Shown here in pieces: positions 57,535 to 64,000 of a DNA stretch of 64,000 bases. Each line of letters starts with the position of its first letter. Position 1 is the stretch's first letter. The stretch is from Streptosporangium amethystogenes. GTDB lineage: Bacteria; Actinomycetota; Actinomycetes; Streptosporangiales; Streptosporangiaceae. The translations under genes were made by a program, and so were the position numbers. The stretch lies in contig NZ_JOEQ01000004.1 of assembly GCF_000721075.1 (NCBI RefSeq), positions 372,001-436,000 on the forward strand, read 5' to 3'. The notes below the pieces were generated by a model. The model did no database searches, had not been told where the DNA came from, and saw only the letters and a list, made by a program, of their open reading frames with translations.

Positions 57535-58554
57535 TCAGGCCTCCATCACGGTGACGAGGTTGTGCTGGAGGCAGGGGCCGCTGGTGGCGTGTCCGAGGGT
57601 GCGGCTCGCGGTGCCGTCCAGGATGTGCCGGGCCGCCTCGCCGATCCTGATGAGGCCGGTGGCCATGACCGGGTTGGCCGCCAGGGGACCGCCGCTCGGG
57701 TTGACCCGGGTGCCCTCGGGAAGCTCCAGCGCCCGGCGCAGAATGATCTCCTCGTGGCTGAACTGGGCGTGCAGCTCGGCCACCTCGACGTCCCCCTTGC
57801 CGACCCCCGCCGCTCGTGCGGCGTCCGCGGTGGAGGCCGACCGGGCGAGATCCCGCATGCCCAGGTAGTGGGGCTCTATCCGGTGCGCGATCCCGGTGAT
57901 CCACGCGGGGCGCTCGCACAGCTCCCTGGCCAGGTCCCCCGCCGCCAGCACCACCGCGGCGGCGCCGTCGGTGATCGGGGCGATGTCGTACGGCCGCAGC
58001 GGCTCGACCTCGGCCCCCTCCCCCGCCGGTTCCGGCAGGTCGAGGGCGTAGGGGTTGGCTCTCCCGTCGGCGCGGCTGCGCCGCACGATCTCGTCCAGTT
58101 CGGCCCGCTCCGCCCCGGTGGCCGAGGCCTGGAGCGCGGCGAAGGAGACCTGGTCCAGGCCGAGGGGGGCCAGGTAGTACGGGTCCAGCTGGAGCGTCAT
58201 GATCTCCCGCAGGTCCCCCTGGGAGGACTTGCCGAAGCCGTAGACCAGGGCCGAGTCGACGTCGCCGTGCTGCAGCCTGACCCAGGCCTCGTACAGCGCC
58301 CAGGCCGCGTCCATCTCGACGTGGCTCTCCGAGATCGGCGGCCAGGCACCGAGCGCGTCGAGCGCGGAGACGAAGGAGAACGGGGCGCCCGCCAGGTAGT
58401 CGCACGACCCCGAGCAGGTGAAGCCGAACGTCCGCAGCCCGGTGGCGGCTCTGACCTCGTCCAGTGGGGGCAGGATGAGCTCGGACTCGCTCTGCCCCTC
58501 GTCGACGGCGCTGTGCCGGGTCTGCGCGAACGCGACGACCGCTATCTCACGCAT
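57535..58554 (-). CDS. Thiolase-fold lipid-transfer-type protein (Ltp4-like)
   Basis: 339 residues; ATG at 58552-58554 directly abuts the previous stop (TAGATG). Landmarks: FTCSGSCDYLAGAPFSF, with the Cys loop region, GDVDSALVYGFGKSSQGDL, and NPSGGPLAANPVMATGLIRIG. The shorter length and sequence order resemble the Ltp4 partner that sits with Ltp3 and a DUF35 protein in steroid clusters. Probably forms a heteromeric complex with the neighbouring thiolase and DUF35 protein. Confidence 0.83.
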   Translation of the reverse strand: MREIAVVAFAQTRHSAVDEGQSESELILPPLDEVRAATGLRTFGFTCSGSCDYLAGAPFSFVSALDALGAWPPISESHVEMDAAWALYEAWVRLQHGDVDSALVYGFGKSSQGDLREIMTLQLDPYYLAPLGLDQVSFAALQASATGAERAELDEIVRRSRADGRANPYALDLPEPAGEGAEVEPLRPYDIAPITDGAAAVVLAAGDLARELCERPAWITGIAHRIEPHYLGMRDLARSASTADAARAAGVGKGDVEVAELHAQFSHEEIILRRALELPEGTRVNPSGGPLAANPVMATGLIRIGEAARHILDGTASRTLGHATSGPCLQHNLVTVMEA

Positions 58555-59460
58555 CTACAGCTCCACGTCCGGCTCGCCGGTGGGCGCGAACCACTTGATG
58601 TTCGACATGGACATCGTCCGCTCCTCCTCGGGCACCCACACGGCCCGCACCCGCATGCCCTGGCGCACCTCGTGGGCCGCGATCCCGCCGACCAGGGCGA
58701 TCATCGGGATGTCGGTGCCGTCGAGCTGGATGTAGGCCGAGACGAACGGCACCTCGGGGGCGCGCGGGTCGGGCAGGTTGTTGATGGCGAAGGTGGTGAC
58801 CGTACCGGTGTCGGGGACGGCCACCTCCTCGGTGATCGAGACCCCGCACTCGGGGCAGGACAGCCGGTAGGGCACGTAGACCTTGTGGCAGCCACCGCAC
58901 CGGCAGCCGATGAAGACGCCCTCGGCGACGCCCTGCAGGAACCGGGTCAGCGCCAGGCCAGGCCGGAGCGAGTACTCGACGCGGACCTCGGAGACGATCC
59001 TGGTGACCTCGGGAACGAAGCTCTCGATGTCGGTGATGTGCCCGGTGCGCTCGGCCCGCCAGCGGGGGCGTACCCGCAGCCCGGGGCGCATGGCCTTGAC
59101 GTCTCCCGCGTCCACCGCGTGCACCAGCGCGGTGTCGGCTCCGTCCAGCCGGATCAGTGCCCAGGCGAACGGCCGGTCCAGCGGATGGCCCTTCCTCGGG
59201 GTGTTCACCCACGCCCAGCTCTCGACGGTCCCGGCCGGCCCGACCTCGACGAACTCCTCGGTGACGGCGTCGCCGGTGTCGGGGTCGTACTCCAGCGGCG
59301 GCACCAGGGTCCGCCCGGCCGCCGTACGGACCCCGACGACGCGTCCGTCCCGCAACTCGGTGAGAAAGCGTCCGATCACCGGTCCCGTCGTCCGCGTGTA
59401 TCCGCCGGGGAACTCCAGCGCGTGCCGGGCGCGCAGGGTCGTTGGATCGCTAGATGGCAC
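58555..59460 (-). CDS. Double OB-fold DUF35 protein with rubredoxin-like zinc ribbon
   Basis: 301 residues from GTG at 59458-59460, with GGGAGGG 8 nt upstream inside the preceding ligase gene, which it overlaps by 11 nt. Two OB-type halves: the first (residues about 60-140, SWAWVNTPRKGHPLDRPFAW) lacks Cys, the second starts with a zinc ribbon CRCGGCHKVYVPYRLSCPECG and ends with an OB fold (SAYIQLDGTDIPMIALVGGI). DUF35 proteins bind Ltp-type thiolases and hydratases. Length matches the double-domain DUF35 gene beside the ltp3/ltp4 pair in mycobacteria as I recall it. Confidence 0.87.
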   Translation of the reverse strand: MPSSDPTTLRARHALEFPGGYTRTTGPVIGRFLTELRDGRVVGVRTAAGRTLVPPLEYDPDTGDAVTEEFVEVGPAGTVESWAWVNTPRKGHPLDRPFAWALIRLDGADTALVHAVDAGDVKAMRPGLRVRPRWRAERTGHITDIESFVPEVTRIVSEVRVEYSLRPGLALTRFLQGVAEGVFIGCRCGGCHKVYVPYRLSCPECGVSITEEVAVPDTGTVTTFAINNLPDPRAPEVPFVSAYIQLDGTDIPMIALVGGIAAHEVRQGMRVRAVWVPEEERTMSMSNIKWFAPTGEPDVEL

Positions 59461-61000
59461 GTTCGTGTCCCTCCCAGTACGGGTCACGTAGCTTGCGTTT
59501 GAGGAGCTTGCCGTTGGGTTCGCGGGGCATTTCGCCGATGAAGTCGATGGACCTGGGCCACTTCATCTTCGCCAGGCGGCCACTCAGCGACTCGATGAGC
59601 TCGGCGGCCAGCTCGGGCGAGGGCGCCACTCCCGGGGCCGGCTCGACCACCGCCTTGATCTGCTCGCCCCACTCCTCGTCGGGGATGCCGAACACGGCCA
59701 CGTCGCCGACCTTGGGGTGGACCATCAGCTCGTTCTCGATCTCGGCCGGGTAGATGTTGGCCCCGCCGGAGATGATCATGTCGGCCTTGCGGTCGCAGAG
59801 GAAGAGGAAGCCCTCCTCGTTCAGGTAGCCGATGTCGCCGACGGTGAAGTGGTCGCGGAGGCGGTTGGCCTCGGTCTTCTCCTGGTCGCCCTTGTACTCG
59901 AACCTGACGCCCATCATCTTCATGTAGATGGTGCCGGGGGTCCCGGTCGGGACGGGCTCCATGTCCTCGTCCACGATGAGCAGCTCGCTGATCGGCCAGG
60001 CGGTGCCGACGGTGCCGGGGTACTTCTTCCAGCCCTCCGGGGTGGCGATGGTGCCGCCGCCCTCGGTCGCCGCGTAGTACTCGTAGATGCAGTCGCCCCA
60101 CCACTCGAACATGGCCCACTTGACCGGGACCGGGCAGGGGGCCGCCGCGTGGATCATCCATTTGAGGGAGGAGAGGTCGTACCGTGACTTCACCTCGTCG
60201 GGGAGCGCGAGCAGCCGCTTGAAGTGGGTGGGGACCATGTGCGAGTTGGTGACGCGGTACCTTTCGCAGAGCCGGAGCGTCTGCTCGGCATCCCACCTGT
60301 CCATGTAGACGAGCGTGTGCCCCATCTGCAGGGCCGTCCCGCCGAACTGGGTGACGGCCGTGTGGTAGTTCGGTGAGGTGACCAGGTGGACGTTCTCCTT
60401 GCCCGGCGTGATGCCGAACAGGGCGAGCAGGAAGGTCATCAGCTCGGCGGCGTCGTCGGGGTCCATGCCGTTGAGCGGGCGGCGCACGCCCTTGGGCTTG
60501 CCCGTGGTGCCGGAGGTGTAGTGCATGGTGGCACCCGCCGTACGGTCGGCGGGCGCGGTGTCCGGTTGCCCGTCCGTCAGCTCCGAGGCGGGCCGTACCC
60601 CGTCCACCTGGCCGAACGCGAAGACACGGTCCCCGGCGATGCCCGAGAAGGTCACCCCGCGCAGTCCCTCGGCGGCATGGCGCTCATCGATGAAGAAGGC
60701 CCGCGCCTCGCTGTCCGCGACGATGTAGCCGATCTCGGGACCGGTGAGGTGCCAGTTGATCGGGGTGTAGTACCAACCGGCCTGCAGGGCGGCCAGGTAG
60801 AGGACCAGCCCGTCGGAGCCGTTGGGCACGAGCCCGCAGATGCCGTCGCCGGTCTTCAGCCCGAGCTCTCTCAGCCCGTGGACGAGGCGGTTGGCACGGG
60901 CGAGGAGGTCACCGGCGCGATGTTCCGTGCCGTCGGGGTCAACGGCGGCCACCCACTCGGGGTCCGCCTGCGCCAGTCTCCAGAAACCGAGCGTACCCAT
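59450..61000 (-). CDS. Acyl-CoA synthetase (AMP-forming), second ligase of the steroid-type cluster
   Basis: 516 residues from ATG at 60998-61000. P-loop MHYTSGTTGKPKGVRRP, YYAATEGGGTIATPEGW, VGDIGYLNEEGFLFLCDRKADMIISGG and the adenylation Lys in PREPNGKLLKRKLRDPYWEG are all standard. First gene of the minus-strand operon; its 318-bp upstream region, shared with the divergent crotonase, carries two CAAG/CTTG palindromes. Substrate is likely a long or polycyclic acyl chain, by context. Confidence 0.92.
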   Translation of the reverse strand: MGTLGFWRLAQADPEWVAAVDPDGTEHRAGDLLARANRLVHGLRELGLKTGDGICGLVPNGSDGLVLYLAALQAGWYYTPINWHLTGPEIGYIVADSEARAFFIDERHAAEGLRGVTFSGIAGDRVFAFGQVDGVRPASELTDGQPDTAPADRTAGATMHYTSGTTGKPKGVRRPLNGMDPDDAAELMTFLLALFGITPGKENVHLVTSPNYHTAVTQFGGTALQMGHTLVYMDRWDAEQTLRLCERYRVTNSHMVPTHFKRLLALPDEVKSRYDLSSLKWMIHAAAPCPVPVKWAMFEWWGDCIYEYYAATEGGGTIATPEGWKKYPGTVGTAWPISELLIVDEDMEPVPTGTPGTIYMKMMGVRFEYKGDQEKTEANRLRDHFTVGDIGYLNEEGFLFLCDRKADMIISGGANIYPAEIENELMVHPKVGDVAVFGIPDEEWGEQIKAVVEPAPGVAPSPELAAELIESLSGRLAKMKWPRSIDFIGEMPREPNGKLLKRKLRDPYWEGHERAI

Positions 61001-61143
61001 CGGAAATCCTCTCTGTCGAAAGGCCCCGGCTCGCCGGAGTGAATCACGTTCTCTTTATAGCGACAAGCCCTGGCGGAAAGGGGTAAATAGAACAGGAATC
61101 TGTTCTTGTACGCATGGGCAGACTAACCCCAGGAGGCACACCT

Positions 61144-61157
61144 AGCAAGCGCTTGAT
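61144..61157. promoter_or_regulatory. KstR2-type palindrome, site 1
   Basis: AGCAAGCGCTTGAT fits the reported KstR2 consensus AnCAAGnnCTTGnT at every fixed position. It lies 143 bp before the acyl-CoA ligase start on the minus strand. No TetR gene is in the cluster seen here, so the regulator would be elsewhere. Confidence 0.55.
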
Positions 61158-61284
61158 ACGCACCTTGACTCCCGGATGGACCTTGACCATTTCACGACGG
61201 CCCGGCCCCCGGAAGACGTCCGGGGAAGACTTCTCTCCGCCGGGCGGCCTGGCGGTGCGGACCGCAACGGATCTAGGATTGCCT
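61158..61284. other. Intergenic region between divergent ligase and crotonase genes
   Basis: The 318-bp gap 61001-61318 holds no gene beyond short frames. It has an AT-rich part just upstream of the ligase (about 61045-61105) and the two palindromes, which bracket this stretch. No further motif is recognised. Confidence 0.5.
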
Positions 61285-61298
61285 ACCAAGCGCTTGGT
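61285..61298. promoter_or_regulatory. KstR2-type palindrome, site 2
   Basis: ACCAAGCGCTTGGT is a perfect palindrome (TACC...GGTA extended at 61284-61299) and matches AnCAAGnnCTTGnT exactly. It lies 20 bp before the crotonase GTG, a good position for repression. Confidence 0.65.
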
Positions 61299-61318
61299 AA
61301 AGTAACGGAGGTCTTCCC

Positions 61319-62134
61319 GTGGAACTTCTGCCGATCAGCACGCCGCACTGCCGGATCGAGCGCGACGGTCATGTCGTCGTCGTCACCCTGGACCGGCCCG
61401 AGGCGAAGAACGCGCTCTCGACGGACATGCTGGTCGGCCTGGCCGACGCCTGGGCGTACGTCTCCGACGAGCCCGAGGTCCGCGTCGCCGTGCTGACCGG
61501 TGCGGACGGGACGTTCTGCGCGGGCGCCGACCTCAAGGCCATGGGCACTCCCTCGCAGGACCCCCGGGTCAGGGAGCGGGCCGCGGCCATCCCCGACTTC
61601 CACTGGAAGGGCCTGCTCCGCGACTCGGACGCGCTGCCGACCAAACCGATCGTCTGCGCGGTCGAGGGGTACGCCGTGGCCGGCGGCACCGAGTTGCTGG
61701 TCGGCACCGACCTGCGGGTGATCGCCGAGTCCGCCACCCTCGGCCTCTTCGAGGCCCGCCGCGCGCTGTTCCCGATGGGCGGCTCGGCGATCCGGCTGCC
61801 GCGCCAGATCCCGTACGCCTTCGCCATGGACATCCTGCTGACCGGCCGGGCCGTCACCGCGCAGGAGGCGCTGAGCATGGGCCTGGTCAACCGGGTCGTC
61901 CCCGACGGGCAGGCGCTGACCGTCGCGCTGGAGATCGCCGCCCAGGTCGCCGAGTGCGGCCCGCTCGCCGTCCAGGCCATCCTGCGCACCTACCGCGAGA
62001 CCCTGGGCATGCCCGAGGCCGAGGCGCTCAAGGTCTCCGACGGCATCGGCTGGCCGGTCATCGGCTCCGAGGACGCCAAGGAGGGCTCCCGCGCCTTCCG
62101 CGAGAAGCGCCCAGCCGCCTACCGGGGAAGATGA
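61319..62134 (+). CDS. Enoyl-CoA hydratase/isomerase (crotonase) family, EchA19-like
   Basis: 271 residues from GTG at 61319 with ACGGAGG upstream. Oxyanion-hole motifs FCAGADLKAMG and GYAVAGGTELLV are present; the region FEARRALFPMGGSAIRLPRQI has the ArgArg-Leu-Phe-Pro-Met-Gly-Gly form I associate with steroid-type EchA proteins rather than the standard PEI..G..PG. It hydrates an enoyl-CoA intermediate. It is divergent from the ligase operon, shares its candidate operators and likely works in the same pathway. Confidence 0.92.
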   Translation: MELLPISTPHCRIERDGHVVVVTLDRPEAKNALSTDMLVGLADAWAYVSDEPEVRVAVLTGADGTFCAGADLKAMGTPSQDPRVRERAAAIPDFHWKGLLRDSDALPTKPIVCAVEGYAVAGGTELLVGTDLRVIAESATLGLFEARRALFPMGGSAIRLPRQIPYAFAMDILLTGRAVTAQEALSMGLVNRVVPDGQALTVALEIAAQVAECGPLAVQAILRTYRETLGMPEAEALKVSDGIGWPVIGSEDAKEGSRAFREKRPAAYRGR

Positions 62135-62237
62135 ACCACCCGCGGCGCTCACAGCCCGCCTGGACAACAAGATCGCCGCGGCGCCGGCAGCACCCCATAC
62201 AGAAGGCGGGCGGCTCACCGCACAGTGGAAACAGCGG

Positions 62238-62711
62238 CTACTCGGCGGTTTCCATATGCGGGGTGTTTCCGGCTTTCACCCCGCGGCCGGTGGGTGAGTG
62301 AGCACCGACGCGAGCCTCGCCGCCGCAGTGGCGGCAGATGACCATCGCGTCGAGGACCTCACCGCAGGAGTGCTGCCAGCGGACCGGGGGGTCGTCGGGA
62401 TGCAGGTGGCGGTCGCCCCACCTCATGAGCGTGATCAGGACGTCGCACAGTTCGACGCCCGCGGGCGTGAGGTGGTACTCGAAGCGTACGGGGTGGTCGC
62501 TGTAGCGCTCCCGCCGGATGATCCCGGCCGCCTCCAGCTTGCGCAGCCGGGCGGTGAGGATGTCGCGGGAAGCGCCGGTGTTGAGCACGATGCCGTCGAA
62601 CCGCCGCACGCCGTGGCTGAGCTCGCGGATCACCAGCAGGCTCCACCGCTCGCCGACCAGGTCCAGGGTGTCGGCGATGGAGCACTCGCGCGGCTGAGCC
62701 TCCTTTGGCAT
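62238..62711 (-). CDS. HxlR-family regulator with C-terminal Cys ribbon
   Basis: 157 residues from ATG at 62709-62711. Winged helix: DTLDLVGERWSLLVIRELSHGVRRF, recognition helix SRDILTARLRKLEAAG and wing FEYHLTPAG. The C-terminal extension has CGEVLDAMVICRHCGG, a possible metal-binding Cys pair plus Cys, unusual for short HxlR proteins but seen also in the tandem HxlR gene of this window. It lies convergent to the crotonase gene and 48 bp past the thioesterase gene stop on the same strand. Target unknown. Confidence 0.9.
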   Translation of the reverse strand: MPKEAQPRECSIADTLDLVGERWSLLVIRELSHGVRRFDGIVLNTGASRDILTARLRKLEAAGIIRRERYSDHPVRFEYHLTPAGVELCDVLITLMRWGDRHLHPDDPPVRWQHSCGEVLDAMVICRHCGGEARVGAHSPTGRGVKAGNTPHMETAE

Positions 62712-62759
62712 GCCATGCAGTTTAGTCGCCGTTCTCACCGAACCCGGCCGGCCCATGGC

Positions 62760-63548
62760 TCAGCGCCTTCGATCCGTCACCAGGCGGAGCTGCCGGGCGG
62801 AACCAAGATGATCCCCGCCGGAACCCCAGGCGTCGATCCGCTCGTCGAGCCAGCCGTCGGCACCCGCCTGATGCGTACGGGCGCGCAGGAGCACCCACGG
62901 TGACTCCGCCCGCGCGAGCCCGGCACCCGGCCGTACGGTGAACTCGACGGTGGGAATGGGCAGCATCTCCGGCAGGACCGCGGAGTAGGACGGCGCCAGC
63001 CCGTCCATCAGCAGGATCAGGCGATGCGCGTCCGGCGGCTCGGAGTCCTCCACCAGGCGGATCCAGGCGGTCAGCTCGGCCTCGGCCCCGCCCGAATACG
63101 GACGGTTCGGCCCCACCGCGCGGATCTCCATGGCCGTGGAGATGGCCACGAACTCGGGTGGGATCGTGAAGACCTCGCAGTCCTCCGGTCGCGGCGCCAC
63201 CGGCGCGACCGGCGAGACGACCGGCCAGGAGGCGCGACCGGGAGACCCGAACGTCGCCGAGGCGTCGACATGGACACCCTGCTCCGTCGTCGCCCGGCCC
63301 GCGAGCGAGGAGAGCGTACGGCCGGAACGCACCGGCGAGACCTCGACGCGGAACTCCCGGTAGAGGGGGCGGTGGTAGCGCGCCGTACTACTCTGCAGCA
63401 GCGCGCCCGGCACCTGTTCCCCCATCGCCGCCGTCAGCAGCGCGAGCGTCAGGCCACCGTGCACCCCGCCGAAACCCCACAGCCGCTTTCCCGGATCGAC
63501 GAGGTCGTCCACCGGTTTCCTGAGCAGGGCACCGACTTCCGCGGTCAC
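62760..63548 (-). CDS. Acyl-CoA thioesterase-like protein (double hot-dog, TesB-like)
   Basis: 262 residues from GTG at 63546-63548 with GGGAGGGG upstream; the GTG overlaps the preceding MFS stop (GTGA). The first half has GFGGVHGGLTLALLTAAMGEQVPG, LLQSSTARYHRPLY and SSLAGRATTEQGVHVDASATF, a hot-dog helix/strand order; the second half repeats it (RLILLMDGLAPSYSAVL, PTVEFTVRPGAG, RARTHQAGADGWLDE). It is likely to hydrolyse acyl-CoA esters in the cytoplasm, consistent with the lipid genes nearby. Substrate unknown. Confidence 0.8.
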   Translation of the reverse strand: MTAEVGALLRKPVDDLVDPGKRLWGFGGVHGGLTLALLTAAMGEQVPGALLQSSTARYHRPLYREFRVEVSPVRSGRTLSSLAGRATTEQGVHVDASATFGSPGRASWPVVSPVAPVAPRPEDCEVFTIPPEFVAISTAMEIRAVGPNRPYSGGAEAELTAWIRLVEDSEPPDAHRLILLMDGLAPSYSAVLPEMLPIPTVEFTVRPGAGLARAESPWVLLRARTHQAGADGWLDERIDAWGSGGDHLGSARQLRLVTDRRR

Positions 63549-64000
63549 GAGTTCTCCCCTCCCGAGCGACGACGTACACACAGGCAGGCGACGGCGGCCG
63601 CCGCCGTGGCCAGCAGTGTGAGGTACCAGCCGGCGTCGAACGCGTCGAGCGCCTCCGCCGTGCCACGGGGCACTCCCAGTGCGGCGACCAGCATCGCGAC
63701 ACCGAGCACCGTGCCGATCTGCCGCGCCATGGTCACCACTCCGGAACCTGTCGAGAAGCTCCGCGGCGGGAGCGCGGTGACGGCGGCGCCGATCAGCGTG
63801 GGCAGGGTCAGGCCGACCCCGACGCCGGTGAGCAGCATGCCCGGCAGCATCCCCTGGGCGTATCCGGCATCCGGCGTCAACCGCCAGGCCCACCAGCCGA
63901 TACCACCGACGAGGTAGGCGCGCCTGGGCCCGGTACGGTCCGCGAGGTTCCCCGCGGGCACGAGCAGTGCGGCAAAGACCACCGCGTAGGCGTTGAGAAC
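63545..64000 (-). CDS. MFS transporter (DHA2 type), partial at window edge and internally deleted
   Basis: The frame runs off the right edge; 151 codons are visible. It begins with VLNAYAVVFAALLVPAGNLADRTGPRRAYLVGG, typical of helix 2 and the following motif A loop of EmrB/QacA transporters, and then continues directly as GWWAWRLTPDAGYAQGMLPG, GMLLTGVGVGLTLPTLIGAA and MARQIGTVLGVAMLVAALG, which belong to the last helices. About 250-300 residues that normally lie between are absent, with the frame kept. If this is right the product cannot be a working transporter. The stop overlaps the thioesterase start. Confidence 0.75.
   Translation of the reverse strand, partial: VLNAYAVVFAALLVPAGNLADRTGPRRAYLVGGIGWWAWRLTPDAGYAQGMLPGMLLTGVGVGLTLPTLIGAAVTALPPRSFSTGSGVVTMARQIGTVLGVAMLVAALGVPRGTAEALDAFDAGWYLTLLATAAAAVACLCVRRRSGGENS

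Overview
The window is high-GC DNA with frequent GTG and TTG starts, tightly overlapping genes and actinobacterial families (membrane Ser/Thr kinases with small ectodomains, YhgE/Pip exporter, SURF1, DUF3817, Ltp-type thiolases). It suggests a chromosomal segment of a Streptosporangium-like actinomycete; the genus is an inference from content only. No rRNA, tRNA, CRISPR array, replication origin or prophage was seen.

Layout. 1-3000: an OmpR-type response regulator (cut by the left edge), a GNAT protein preceded by a 16-codon leader ORF, and an arylamine N-acetyltransferase. 3177-9569: a translationally coupled run of four paralogous membrane proteins, alternating catalytically intact kinase, pseudokinase, kinase, pseudokinase, each with a C-terminal ectodomain carrying a similar two-Cys pattern. 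9585-12510: a tandem HxlR regulator, small membrane proteins and SURF1. 12767-17200: two tandem, internally deleted FAD-monooxygenase copies, a 59-bp scrap of the neighbouring gamma-glutamyltransferase gene between them, and the intact ggt. 17323-22686: a NarL-type two-component pair, a Uma2 protein, a TauE/SafE-cupredoxin fusion and a Sel1-repeat protein. 22756-26966: alanine dehydrogenase plus a class-III aminotransferase, divergent from an M20 peptidase. 27090-30755: ABC ATPase, YhgE/Pip protein and TetR regulator with a perfect palindromic operator. 30820-36032: two paralogous solute-binding/VWA fusion proteins, a membrane coiled-coil protein and PspA, probably one envelope-associated system. 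36191-38403: cysteine dioxygenase, LysR and LysE.

38436-53063 reads as a pectin/galacturonate utilisation locus: LacI regulator and aldose epimerase on one side, and on the other two sugar permeases, a uronate-dehydrogenase-like enzyme, KdgD, an enolase-superfamily enzyme, a Gfo/Idh-DUF6807 fusion, the solute-binding lipoprotein, a secreted pectate lyase and a ketoglutarate-semialdehyde-type dehydrogenase. The inferred route is pectin to galacturonate to galactarolactone to 2-keto-3-deoxy acid to 2-oxoglutarate semialdehyde to 2-oxoglutarate. A TnpB-only IS200/IS605-type element has inserted into the last codons of the enolase gene. LacI-type palindromes lie in both divergent promoters.

53329-64000: an internally deleted short-chain dehydrogenase, a lipoprotein, then a steroid side-chain degradation-like cluster (two acyl-CoA ligases, two Ltp-type thiolases, a double-OB DUF35 protein, and a divergent crotonase with two sites matching the KstR2-type palindrome), an HxlR regulator, a thioesterase-like protein and the end of an MFS gene that also appears internally deleted. 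Internally shortened genes recur (both monooxygenases, SDR, MFS) and deserve attention.
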